NCBI GenBank assembly: GCA_039619475.1
Contig: CM077115.1
Location: forward strand, 448,869,292 to 448,933,291
Source of the DNA: Icerya purchasi
Taxonomy: Eukaryota; Arthropoda; Insecta; Hemiptera; Monophlebidae
DNA: 64,000 nucleotides
Reading direction: 5' to 3'
How positions within the stretch are numbered: position 1 is the stretch's first letter; each line of letters starts with the position of its first letter. Shown piece after piece: positions 55,242 to 64,000 of this stretch. The position numbers were made by a program, and so were the translations under genes. The notes beneath the pieces were generated by a model that was not told where the DNA came from, made no database searches, and was given only the letters and a program-made list of their open reading frames with translations.

Positions 55242-58200
55242 GGGCTCGTCAACCGAGGACCTTTACCCAGAAACAATTAAGGGAAAACGAAAGTTATACA
55301 GTGAGGCGATCAGCTATCGCTAATAAGAAGGAAACAATGGAGGGGATAATAAGTGTAGAAGGAAAAGACAGGATATAACGAGCACAAAAAGGAGCAGGAA
55401 GCCCCAGCCCAAGCAAGTGGGAATATAGAGCCGAGCGCTCCACCGAAAGAGCAGAGCACTCAAAGAACACGTGATCGGTGTCACAAACAACCGCATCGTT
55501 TGAATGGAGAGGACAACATGGGGAAGAGGTCAACGAGAGGCGAAAGCGTGAGGAAGGTAGCAAGGAATGGTTTAAGCGCAAACGCACAATGGAGACAACA
55601 ACAGAGCGAGGAAGTGAAGGAAACAGAAGGAACCAAGGATTTGAAGGAAGATTAGGCTGAACTGACAGATAAAAGGAGCGACAATTAGAAAAGGAGGAAG
55701 GGTACATATTCGACCAAAATCTGAGATGGAAATGTTTACACAAAGGCAAGAGATTAGAGGATGAGATTTTTTTGAAGAAGAATGTAGAAGAAGAAGCAGC
55801 AACCCGAGCCAAAGAATCAGCCTTCTCATTACCTGAGATGCCAGAATGACCAGAAACCCACAGCAAGTCAACATGGATTCCATGGAGAAAAGAGAGAGTC
55901 CAAATGAGAGAACGTATGCGGAGAATAGAAAAATCACAGGAATGATTAGGAAGAGGAGAAGAGATGGCTTGAAGAGCACTCATGGAGTCGGATATGATCA
56001 GAAACTGGGAAGAAAGATGATTGGAGGAGATAAAAATAATGGAACGTAAAATAGCCATTAGCTCGGCTGTAAATATGGAACAGAAAGAAGGAAGACAGAA
56101 GGATTCAGAGAAGTTATAGTCTGGAAGAATAAAAGAAGCACCAACCCCATCAGGCCCCTTAGAACCATCAGTGAAAATGGTAACATGAGAAGGGAAGAGA
56201 GAATTGACAATACTGTGGAATTCCTGTTTAATTACAGCTGGAGGGAGAGATTTTGCAAGTGTAGGCGAAATAAATACTCTGGGAGGATGGCAGAGATCGC
56301 TGAAGTTAAAGGAAAAATAAGGCAGACTATTAAAGGAAATTGTATACGGCCAAAATGAACTAAGACGGAGAGAAATAAGGGACAGGATAGGAATTTTCCT
56401 AGGCACAAAGCGCCAATTCCGAGAAATTGAAAGGTAGGAAAAAATGAGAGAAGAATATGAGAGAGAAAGACGTTTAGCAAGGAAGCGATAGCCCAAATAA
56501 GATCTGCGAATAGACAGGGGAGGAACATTCGATTCAGCAAGCAATGCTGGAATAGGAGAGGATTTAAGAGCACCGAGACAGAGTCTAAGACAAGAATTTT
56601 GGATCACATCAAGTTTAGAGAGACGGGATTTGGAAGCGCAGGCATAAATGAACGAACAGTAATCAAGCTTGGAGCGGACGATGGATTTATATAGAAGAAT
56701 AAGAATGAAAGGGTCACCACCCCACTTAGTCGGAGACAGGGACTTCAGCAGGTTCAACCGTTTAGTAGAGGAGGAGGAAAGATATTTAATATGTTCGGAA
56801 AAAGTCAAACGACTATCGAGAAAGATACCGAGATAACGAAAGCAATTAACACGAGCAATAGCTGTGCTATTTAAGGATAAATTAACAGAAGCAGGGTTAT
56901 AAGGGCGAAGGGTAAATACAACGCAGGAGGACTTAGAATGAGAAATCGAAAGGTTAATTGAGGCAAGAGCACTTTCAAGGAAATTGAGGGACGATTTGAG
57001 AGCATCATTAGCTGCGTCAATATCGTGGGAAGAGGAAAAAAGCAAAATATCATCGGCAAAGAATAAAGAGTGGGAATTTAAAGGAAGGGAAGCGATACTA
57101 GCAGTATAAATGTTAAAAAGAGTAGGACTGAGGGAGGAACCTTGAGGAAGACCGCAGAAAACCTTTCTAGAAGTGTCAAATAATGGAGGAGAGAGGTGGA
57201 TAGAACGATTGGACATGAGCTTAATAACAAGGGAAGTGAAATTCACTGGAATGTTAATTGCTGTCATTTTATCTCTTAAAGTTGGGAGATGAACATTGTC
57301 GAAAGCACAGGAAACATCGATGAAGGAAGCCAGAGTATAATGTTTTTGGATAAAGGACTTATATAAATGAGACACAAAAAGACTGATACAATCAAGAGGG
57401 CCGATACCAGGCCGAAAGCCGAACATATTGTTAGGAAGCACATTATGGTGTTCCAACCACCAGACAAGACGCTTATTTAGCATACCCTCAAACAATTTTC
57501 TGATGCAGGATGCCAAGGAGATGGGGCGTAAGGAAGAACTTTTCTTAGGAATAGGGACAATAATGAAAGAATTCCAAGAGGGGGGGATTGAACCCCTGGA
57601 AAGGAAAGAATTGAAAAGACTGAGAAGAAAGTTAAGGGATAGTTCAGACAGATTTTTAAGAGCAAGATAAGATATACCATCAAGGCCTGGAGTAGGGCTG
57701 GAAGATTTAGATAAAACAGCTAATAATTCATTAAGATTGAAAGCCGAAGTGAGGAAGTGAGAAGGAGGGGACGAGATTAGCGGAGAGGTGTTGGAATACA
57801 GTTCGTCAAAGGAAGAGGCAGGAGCGACAGAATCAATGAAGGATATTAGGCTATCATCAGATACATTAGAAAGAGAAGGACGTCCAGAGGATGGAGATTT
57901 AAAAGCTCTAGCCAACCTCCAAATATGTGAGAGAGTTTTTCACGGCTTTAAGAATAAACCTAGCCCTGGCGTTGGCTTGTTTATGAGCCAGAAAGTTTTG
58001 GGTTGTAGGATTAGAGCGATAGGATCTGAAGGTCGAACGACAATGGTTAAATGCAGCGTTACACTCCTCATTCCACCAAAGAGATGAGGCCGCACAACGA
58101 TGAGTGGTTGCAGGAGAACGACGAGGGGGAGTAGATAGAGAAAGAGCAGACCTGATAGAATGGGAAAAGAAATTATAGAGAGAAATGGGATCACAATTAA

Positions 58201-58265
58201 TCTGTGGATCAGGAAGTGATGAATCAACAGATATTTGGGTTAATTTAGTAACACAGAGAAAAAAT
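55208..58265 (-). mobile_element. RT/RNase H LINE (I/LOA-like), 5'-truncated, with poly-A tail
   Basis: On the minus strand it runs from about 58265 to a poly-A tail (poly-T at 55208-55237). It carries the end of the EN-RT linker, RT, RNase H and a C-terminal cysteine/histidine region, then a short 3' UTR. No endonuclease is present, so the copy was truncated on insertion. Target duplications were not resolved: AAAAATAT words occur on both sides but do not abut cleanly. Confidence 0.8.
55294..57915 (-). CDS. LINE reverse transcriptase with RNase H domain
   Basis: 873 residues from the ATG at 57915. RT boxes: SSLRPISLASCIRKLFEGML, NNMFGFRPGIGPLDC (about 162-176), ASFIDVSCAFDNVHL (Asp 200), CGLPQGSSLSPTLFN, and the catalytic FADD at 286-289. 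RNase H: TIFTDGSKGPDGVGASF (Asp 583), IFTAELMAIL (Glu 618), LIISDSMSALQAI (Asp 643), WVSGHSGISGNEKADSLA (His 690, Asp 700), so all expected catalytic residues are present. A C-H-C region (CCPLHSN...CDTDHVFFEC) is near the end. The protein originally began upstream: an extra AT near 57923-57932 shifts the frame, and the other frame encodes SLWWNEECNAAFNHC up to about 58230. The copy is thus truncated and frameshifted, though RT and RNase H are intact. Confidence 0.88.
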   Translation of the reverse strand: MARAFKSPSSGRPSLSNVSDDSLISFIDSVAPASSFDELYSNTSPLISSPPSHFLTSAFNLNELLAVLSKSSSPTPGLDGISYLALKNLSELSLNFLLSLFNSFLSRGSIPPSWNSFIIVPIPKKSSSLRPISLASCIRKLFEGMLNKRLVWWLEHHNVLPNNMFGFRPGIGPLDCISLFVSHLYKSFIQKHYTLASFIDVSCAFDNVHLPTLRDKMTAINIPVNFTSLVIKLMSNRSIHLSPPLFDTSRKVFCGLPQGSSLSPTLFNIYTASIASLPLNSHSLFFADDILLFSSSHDIDAANDALKSSLNFLESALASINLSISHSKSSCVVFTLRPYNPASVNLSLNSTAIARVNCFRYLGIFLDSRLTFSEHIKYLSSSSTKRLNLLKSLSPTKWGGDPFILILLYKSIVRSKLDYCSFIYACASKSRLSKLDVIQNSCLRLCLGALKSSPIPALLAESNVPPLSIRRSYLGYRFLAKRLSLSYSSLIFSYLSISRNWRFVPRKIPILSLISLRLSSFWPYTISFNSLPYFSFNFSDLCHPPRVFISPTLAKSLPPAVIKQEFHSIVNSLFPSHVTIFTDGSKGPDGVGASFILPDYNFSESFCLPSFCSIFTAELMAILRSIIFISSNHLSSQFLIISDSMSALQAISSPLPNHSCDFSILRIRSLIWTLSFLHGIHVDLLWVSGHSGISGNEKADSLARVAASSSTFFFKKISSSNLLPLCKHFHLRFWSNMYPSSFSNCRSFYLSVQPNLPSNPWFLLFPSLPRSVVVSIVRLRLNHSLLPSSRFRLSLTSSPCCPLHSNDAVVCDTDHVFFECSALSVERSALYSHLLGLGLPAPFCARYILSFPSTLIIPSIVSFLLAIADRLTV

Positions 58266-58657
58266 ATTATAGTGTTGGCGAGGTTAGTAATGTATGTTTA
58301 GAGGTCTTGACAGTGGGGGCGCCAGTGGTAATAGTGGCGAGAATGAACGAAAAAAGAAAATAATAATCTTTTAGTCAACCTTTTTATGTTTGATGTGATA
58401 ATTGTTCACAGATAGATACATGTATCTTCGACGTTTTTTATAATCAAGCTGTTGTTCTCGAGAATATATCTCCCACTCGTATGTTGCAACTCTGATCTGC
58501 TTGTGCTAGTTCGTTTTTTTTCTTTGAACATGCTGTGTCTCGTAAACTACTAGGTTTTCTACCTGTTGCTCTATTGATCAACACACCTCATAGACGAATT
58601 CTTCATCATGCTCATGCTCGTAACATGGTAGAAGTGATTTTATCATATCATCCGGTT
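58266..58657. other. Interior of the Maverick-like element, unassigned
   Basis: Lies between the LINE 5' end and the 3' end of the 282-codon ORF. It may contain the 3' UTR of that gene. Nothing else recognised. Confidence 0.35.
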
Positions 58658-59506
58658 TTAATCTATCTGTAGAAATGCATAAATGTCTCCAACACAACTT
58701 GGAAATAATGTAATTATCATTTCTTTGGTGGCTGTAATGAACAACTGACTTAAATCATTTATATTGAGATTATTCATAAGCTTCAGCGGATGGATAACAT
58801 GGTCGTACCAGGCCTTCATCAGCATAACGTTTTTCGCTGCACAATGAAAACTATCATTCTCATTATGATGTTTACAGGTTATCAAATTGCTTATATCAAA
58901 ATACTCTTCATGTAGATTCTCAATACTATGTAGTCGAAAGACTTTATCCATATTAACGATTTCATAGTCTAAATCACTCAACAATTCAGACTTTTCGTTA
59001 AGTTCCATTAGTGTAAGTTTAGCATATACCGTTAAAATATATATGCGAGCTCTCGGTTTTTGAGATATTATCGTGAATATATCGCGTGCCATAAATGTTT
59101 CTTCCCGACAGGGAAATAATGAAGGATTTTTCAAGTGATGACTCATCGAAGAACATTGTAAATGTGGCGTTTTTGATGAATTCCATGCTCTGCTTGGCTT
59201 ATACAGTGTATGCAAACACTTTCCGCCAGACATATCAATCATTGCTAGTTCGGTTACTCGAAAACCATAATCACAATCTATATGGATGCTGATATCTACA
59301 AAATATTCCGCTATATCTGCTTGTTCTGATAATAATACAGGACCAATGATATTATGTACAGAAGATGTTGATCCTTCTGCTGTATAACCATCATCTGATT
59401 GCTGTGATTGAGGTGATGAAGTTGTATGCGAGACACTATCACTCGAAAATGAATTCTGAATAAATTCGTCGACTTTAATATCAATCGAATCGGTATTGTT
59501 ATTCAT
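58658..59506 (-). CDS. 282-aa protein of unknown function, the only intact non-LINE ORF of the Maverick-like element
   Basis: The start codon lies inside the right TIR (59504-59506), and the first ten codons (MNNNTDSIDI) are encoded by the TIR, so the promoter must also be in it. Residues 15-60 are Ser/Gln-rich and probably disordered. From about 68: EYFVDISIHIDCDYGFRVTE, LAMIDMSGGKCLHTLYKP, W, then RIYILTVYAKLTLMELN, and late CKHHNENDSFHCAAKNVMLM followed by KAWYDHV. This order (D-x-D...ELA-x-D...KP-W...H-CA-N) resembles a family of short proteins seen in insect mobile or virus-like elements, and loosely a DEDD-type exonuclease fold. That is a weak inference. No homologue can be named with certainty. 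Confidence 0.6.
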   Translation of the reverse strand: MNNNTDSIDIKVDEFIQNSFSSDSVSHTTSSPQSQQSDDGYTAEGSTSSVHNIIGPVLLSEQADIAEYFVDISIHIDCDYGFRVTELAMIDMSGGKCLHTLYKPSRAWNSSKTPHLQCSSMSHHLKNPSLFPCREETFMARDIFTIISQKPRARIYILTVYAKLTLMELNEKSELLSDLDYEIVNMDKVFRLHSIENLHEEYFDISNLITCKHHNENDSFHCAAKNVMLMKAWYDHVIHPLKLMNNLNINDLSQLFITATKEMIITLFPSCVGDIYAFLQID

Positions 59507-61968
59507 GTTTGAATAATATTTTTAACTTTTTACTAAGAATGTAGAAAATTATTACTTTTAATGTTAGAGCAAACTTTTATTAATGCGTGAAGAACACAGC
59601 TTCAACAAATTCTACACGTTTAATGTAACACTAATACTGACTGCCTGAACAGATCCTTTCGAGATTCTAGCTCGATGCATGTCTTTGAAGAGGGCGGGTT
59701 GCACCAGAAAAACCACATTCCTTTGGTGAAAGCTGGTTGCATACGCAAATGAACGAAATTTACAGGTGATCTTTAGGTTATGGGTGTTTGTGTGTAGGTG
59801 TGTACATGTCAACCGGTTTTTCTACAAAAGATATGAAGGAGAAGATCTGGGCAGACTCGATGACCTTGACACAAGATCGAAATCAACGACATAGCAACAT
59901 TCATGCAAGGAAATAAGCAGAGTACCTTTGAATTATGAGCGTATGCGGACATATTGGGGGAAAATATGGAAGATATTGAAAAAAAAAAAAAAAATATTTA
60001 GAGTCTGAAAAAAATGAAATAATCTTAAACTAACAGATTCGAAAAAAATTATTATGAATGATGAGAAAATCATTGTTAGCAGATGGATGCGTGGGAATGA
60101 ATGGTATGGTTTCACTGTAGTTTCGGGGGGGGGGGGGGATGTACTCATGAAAAATAATAGAAAAGAATTTAAATTTGTGTAGGGTGGATAGGGGAGAGGG
60201 AAAATATGAAACAGCGTTAAATAAAAATATACTCGAATTAATTTTTGAATACTTACGATTGGAAAAAGACTTTAGAGGGGAAAAAATATATTTTAGACTA
60301 ATTCCATAATACATAGACATGAAAAATTATTATGAACAATATGAGGAATACCGTTAGAAGATGTTTACGCAATCATACTAGTGAAGATATCAATGGATTT
60401 ATTTTTAGAACCTGAGAAAAAATAAAATAAGAAAATTATCAACGGACGGAGGAAATGATTGGAAGCGAAAAAAAATATAATTAGGCTGATTCTATAATAT
60501 TAGACTTGAAAAAGTTATTATGAACGACAAGAGAACTACTGGTAGCAGATGAGTGCGAGGGAACATTATGTGCGAATGAAAGAGTGGCTAATACATTGAC
60601 AGATTAATTTTTAGAATCGGAGAAACAAAACAGAAGAAATAAACAGAAGCGTAAAAGAAAAATATAGTTAGGCTAATTCTATAATATTTTGACTCGAAAA
60701 TAAAATATGTACGAAGTGGTGGTGTGTGTGTGTGTGTGTGTGTGATATCGCGGTGTTTATTTCGGTAGCGACGGAGCGTGCATGGAATAGTACAGTGTAC
60801 CTTTGTACAGGTTAACTTAATGCTTGATATGTGTGCAGGAATGGACGGTGTGCTTTTGCAATGAACAGAGAATATGTAAAAATAAAAATAAAAAAATATC
60901 AACGGATTAAGTATAAGATCGGAAGCGGAAAAAGACGAAAAATATATATCAGGTGGCGGTGTATATGTGTGCGTGTGTGAACGTGTAGCGATCGTGAACA
61001 GGTTTCTATCGGTGGCGTGTGAGAGTGAGCATAGATGATCGGCTAGTTAATTTCAAAACAAACGACTGGAATTCACCTCACCTGGTGACAGTTTCAACTA
61101 GTTGCTGGAACATTTAAATATTTCCATTACAGCCGCGGTCGGGCTTACGTAATACATCTCATAGCAGCATACTCGCCCGCTCTCATTCGACTGATGGAAC
61201 GATCAAATATTTTCTTTAAAAATAAAATTTTAAAAAAAAAAATGTCGGAACGGAGCACGACTTGGAAAATTCCTTTAAAATTTGGGTTCTAAGTGTTGAG
61301 ATTCAAACGTTTTTATCACTCTGGCAAAATTTTACCCCTCCCAACCTCGAAAAATGCAAATTAAAAAGTATGCTACATATATTACACGAAGAGTCATGTA
61401 TAATACATACACATGATGATAGAAGGCGCGGGTATGGGAAAGCGAGTACACTTTCATGGCGGCTAAGGCTATGTTGAATATATGTGTGGAAACGGTGCGA
61501 GCGCATTTACAGATAGCAGTATGAACGGGGAATCGTGAAAATTTGAAGAAATTTTGGGGAAACTTGGGTGAATTTTAACCATATGGATACAAATTGGGGT
61601 GAACTTTCAGCACCTGTACGCTAATTGGGGTGGATTTTGTCTACCTTGATGGGAATTAGGGATCGAATTAGCGGAACTGTCCAGGAAAATTGGGGGGGGG
61701 GGACTTGGGTTAAATTTGATCGCATGGACATAAATTGGGGTAACTTTGGGCTCTAAAAGAGAAATTGGGGTTAATTTTTAGCACCTGGACATAAATTTGG
61801 GTGAGTTTTGAGCACCGGGACACAAATTGGGGTGAGTTTTGAACACCAGGACACAAATTGGGGTGAATTTTGAGCACCGGGGGACAAATTGGGGTGAATT
61901 TTGAGCACCGGGGCACAAATAGGGGTTGGTGACGTCAGAGTCGCCAGTCCCCGCTTTTTTACACTACT
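59475..61968 (-). repeat. Right terminal inverted repeat of the Maverick-like element
   Basis: Inverted copy of 44144-46637. It has one more 31-bp unit (near 61860-61890) and a shorter (CA)n tract than the left TIR, and single-base changes elsewhere. Its inner edge contains the start of the 282-codon ORF. The two TIRs are so similar that either the insertion is recent or conversion between them continues. Confidence 0.93.
61555..61925 (-). repeat. 31-bp sub-terminal tandem repeats, right TIR
   Basis: Inverted counterpart of 44190-44540 with one extra unit; the units read GGGGTGAATTTTGAGCACC, then GGGACACAAATT on the plus strand. The unit-number difference between TIRs shows that the array changes by slippage or unequal exchange. 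Confidence 0.85.
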
Positions 61969-61974
61969 CCTGAT

Positions 61975-62827
61975 CTACACGACCGACTTCCCGATGCTGG
62001 ATAATACAGAAGTAGCTTTGTACGCGGATGACGCAGCCATCTTGGCTGTTGATAAGTGTGAAAACAACAGCCACAGAAAAACTGCAGGAGTCACTTCGGC
62101 ATGTGGAAACTTGGCTAAAACGATGGCGCATAGTAGTCAATGAAAGTAAGTCGACGCATATTTCATTCACAAATCGGAAAATTGAACGCCTGCCAATCAA
62201 AATAAATAACGTCGTAATACCACATGCCAATAACATAAAATATTTAGGCATGCATTTGGACGCTAGGCTGACCTGGGGTACTCACATTCAAAAAAAAATG
62301 GAGCATTTGAGGTTTAAAACTAGAACCATGTCGTGGTTGTTAGCTAAGAGATCGGGCTTATCGTTAGACAATAAAACTCTATTATATAAAATAGCTCTAA
62401 AACCGATCTGGCTGTATGGTATACAGCTGTGGGGCTGCGCAAAAACATCGAACTTACAGAAAATACAACGATATCAAAATAGGGTACTGAGAACCATTAC
62501 TGCAGCCCCTTGGTACGTCTCAAATTATACCCTCCATAATGACTTGAATGTCATGTCTGTGGAGGATGAAATCAAAAAACAAGCAAATAAACATGTTACC
62601 CGACTTAGCATCCATATGAACCCACTTGCTAACAATCTGCTGGATAACTCCGGTGAAATACGTAGACTGTGGCGAAATAAGCCTCTAGACCTTGTCCAGC
62701 CATTATAAAGTTCAGAGGGAGTACTGCTGAGTACTACCCCTCCACAAAACATTCTTTATCGCAATAAATTAATCGCTAAATGACCACTAAAACCGGTCAG
62801 TTGTGATGGGGAAAAAAAAAAAAAAAA
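61975..62827 (+). pseudogene. Jockey-like reverse transcriptase, right part, and 3' tail
   Basis: Continues the protein interrupted at 44143: YTTDFPMLDNTEVALYADDA gives the RT catalytic YADD. A frameshift near 62060 leads to KLQESLRHVETWLKRWRIVV, NNIKYLGMHLDARLTWGTHI, IWLYGIQLWGCAKTSN and APWYVSNYTLHNDLNV up to the stop at 62708. A short 3' UTR and a poly-A tail (62812-62827) follow. The LINE was already frameshifted or decayed independently of the large insertion. Confidence 0.9.
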
Positions 62828-63186
62828 GTCTTTTCCATGTTTAGATATTATCTGCTTGTTGGAGATATATACCGTGTAGCACAAGTCTATCAAGAGGTAA
62901 GTTTTGTTGTTTTCATATAGTCAATAAAGGTACATATAGGACAGTTAGCGTTATCAGCGATACGTTCATCTCTCTAGCCTTTAATTGTACAGTGAAAAAA
63001 TCGGAAATTGGTCAGATTGTTTCATTCGTGTCTATTACCTGTTATCTGTTCTCGTGATTGTAGTTTTATCTCTCGGCTAATTTAATCATTTACCAACGGC
63101 GTATTTTTATTTAAATTAATTTACACTTTGCAATTATTCCTACGCCTGTTTCCTTTTTCGTTGCTTATTTTGTTTATAATTTTTCA
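62828..63186. other. AT-rich non-coding DNA
   Basis: Nothing recognised. Confidence 0.3.
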
Positions 63187-63405
63187 GGATTCCGTATACA
63201 TATAATGTACGGAATCCTAATAAGATGGTATACAAATGACGAAAATATCAAATAAAAATCAATAATTCACGAACGGCTTGACTTATAAACTTCAAATTTA
63301 GAACATAAATTACAATTAAAATTATCTTTAAAACGATCTATAACTTAAAGATTACCGATTACCCTGGGCGGCAAACAACCCAAAAAACTGTCAAAAATAT
63401 ATAAT
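63187..63405 (+). repeat. Dispersed repeat family B, full-length-looking copy with terminal hairpin
   Basis: It starts with AGGATTCCGTA (63187-63197) and its exact inverted copy TACGGAATCCT (63208-63218), a perfect 11-bp stem with a 10-base loop. It then shares order and sequence with the copy at 10676-10895 and ends CTGTCAAAAATATATA. It is followed directly by ACTAGCTGACCCGGCGAACT, a sequence I recall as recurrent in insect repeats, though I cannot name the element. Confidence 0.75.
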
Positions 63406-63638
63406 ACTAGCTGACCCGGCGAACTTCGTACCGCCACAGAACCAATAAATATTGTGTTAACTTATCAGCAATCAATACTTTAAAAAAATTAAGTTCCATA
63501 AATGTACAAAAATGAAAATGAAAAATAATTTAATTACATTGAAATAAATGTAATTCACGTGGCAGCAAGGCATTATCCCCCTTAATAACAAAAATCAGTA
63601 TAAATTTACTTTGAAAAATTAAAGTAAACTACTTTTTG
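63406..63638. other. Unassigned repeat-like DNA
   Basis: Starts with the ACTAGCTGACCCGGCGAACT word. No gene recognised. Confidence 0.3.
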
Positions 63639-63673
63639 GAAACATGCTTTTTCGGGCTATATCATCAGCTAAC
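63639..63673 (-). ncRNA. Hammerhead-like motif, minus strand (candidate, degenerate)
   Basis: The minus strand reads GTTAGCTGATGATATAGCCC, then GAAAAAGCATGTTTCC. It shares GTTAGCTGATGA, CCCGAAA and GTTTC with the motif at 11302-11336, but the 5' half of stem II is shortened, so it may be inactive. It faces the motif at 63734-63775 in inverted orientation. Confidence 0.35.
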
Positions 63674-63733
63674 AACACATAGAGTTTACATTCAATTTAT
63701 ATACTTTATTAATTAGAGTGTGTACTCTGTGCA

Positions 63734-63775
63734 GTTAGCTGATGATGTACTATACACGAAAAAAACCTGTTTCTA
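63734..63775 (+). ncRNA. Hammerhead-like motif, plus strand (candidate)
   Basis: Reads GTTAGCTGATGA, TGTACTATACA, CGAAAAAAACC, TGTTTC. Stem II can form as TGTA/TACA around CTA. It has the same core boxes and order as at 11302-11336. Stem I partner sequences are unclear. Confidence 0.4.
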
Positions 63776-63815
63776 AAGTAATTTAATTTCTTAAAGTAAA
63801 TTCATACCCTTTTTT

Positions 63816-63917
63816 AGGATTTCGTACACATGTATAATATACGGAATAATCCCAATAAGATGGTTCAGAAACGAAAAAAATATTCAATTATACAATAGCT
63901 CGGAAACGGTTTTATGC
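63816..63917 (+). repeat. Dispersed repeat family B, partial copy
   Basis: Starts AGGATTTCGTACACATGTAT and continues ATACGGAATAATCCCAATAA, AGATGGTTCAGAAACGA, then a diverged TAGCTCGGAAACGG. It ends where a LINE RT fragment begins. Confidence 0.65.
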
Positions 63918-64000
63918 TAAACTAGATTACTGTTCCTTCATATATGGCAATGCCTCAAAATCTCTCCTCTCTAAACTGGATTTAACACAAAATTTGGTTC
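63916..64000 (+). pseudogene. I/LOA-like LINE RT fragment running off the window
   Basis: The frame reads AKLDYCSFIYGNASKSLLSK, LDLTQNLV. This matches closely a part of the ORF at 55294-57915 (KLDYCSFIYACASKSRLSKL), so it is another member of the same LINE family. Only 85 bases are in the window, so its state cannot be judged. Confidence 0.75.

Larger units (their letters stand above)
44144..61968. mobile_element. Maverick/Polinton-like element, 17.8 kb, with 2.49-kb terminal inverted repeats
   Basis: The left end AGTAGTGTAAAAAAGCGGGG and the complement of the right end are identical. The inverted identity continues to 46637 on the left and 59475 on the right. CCTGAT is duplicated at 44138-44143 and 61969-61974, and the host RT frame is restored when the element and one copy are removed. 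AG...CT ends, 6-bp duplication, long TIRs and a 15-20 kb size are the structural signature of Maverick/Polinton DNA transposons. No DNA polymerase B, integrase, ATPase, protease or capsid gene is recognisable. The 12.8-kb interior holds one 282-codon ORF, decayed or repetitive DNA and two LINE insertions. IS3EU and Dada elements also make duplications of about 6 bp, but their size and TIRs do not fit as well. Confidence 0.8.

Noticed and set aside
44144..61968. The large inverted repeat as a palindromic assembly error or integrated polydnavirus segment
   Set aside because: A 6-bp target duplication and a restored host RT frame show a true insertion. No virulence-type genes or viral excision motifs were recognised.

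Overview
The window reads as AT-rich nuclear DNA of an invertebrate, most likely an insect. Genes are spliced and sparse, homopolymer and microsatellite tracts are frequent, and most recognisable coding sequence comes from transposable elements of many classes. Only two features look like ordinary cellular genes. One is the first exon of a membrane-associated progesterone receptor component (PGRMC, cytochrome b5-like) gene at 5867-6167 on the minus strand. The other is a large exon of a predicted AAA-ATPase-like gene (the family usually followed by a DUF1703/PD-(D/E)XK-like region) at 32539-33885, also minus.

Layout. 0.9-2.4 kb: decayed hAT transposon of the ZBED5/SCAND3 type. 5.9-7.1 kb: PGRMC exon 1 and upstream DNA. 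7.6-11.8 kb: RTE-like LINE tail, a hAT MITE, and a Penelope-like endonuclease tail with a hammerhead-like motif. 15.5-17.5 kb: two hAT MITEs with perfect 8-bp target duplications, one flanking and one inside an older dispersed repeat. 18.2-20.5 kb: Jockey tail and a MULE/SWIM-like fragment. 20.75-25.03 kb: a piggyBac element that lost its DDE core and received a second TTAA-flanked element. 28.9-31.6 kb: a foldback element with arms of about 620 bp next to a transposon-like coding remnant. 34.4-41.5 kb: a mosaic of broken LINEs (an I-like element split in two, an RTE-like RT, a small LINE tail with a 16-bp target duplication, and a solo arm of the foldback). 41.7-43.5 kb: a decayed repeat-family ORF and another hAT MITE.

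The most striking object is at 44144-61968. It is a 17.8-kb element with 2.49-kb, nearly identical terminal inverted repeats, AG...CT ends and a perfect 6-bp target duplication (CCTGAT), inserted in the reverse transcriptase of an older Jockey-like LINE. These are the structural hallmarks of Maverick/Polinton elements, but no polymerase, integrase or capsid gene is visible. The inside holds one 282-codon ORF that starts inside the right TIR, tandem repeats, a full-length-looking Jockey element with two overlapping ORFs, and a 5'-truncated RT/RNase H LINE. I interpret it as a non-autonomous, Maverick-like element colonised by LINEs. Many family names below rest on motifs read by eye, and no database search was possible.
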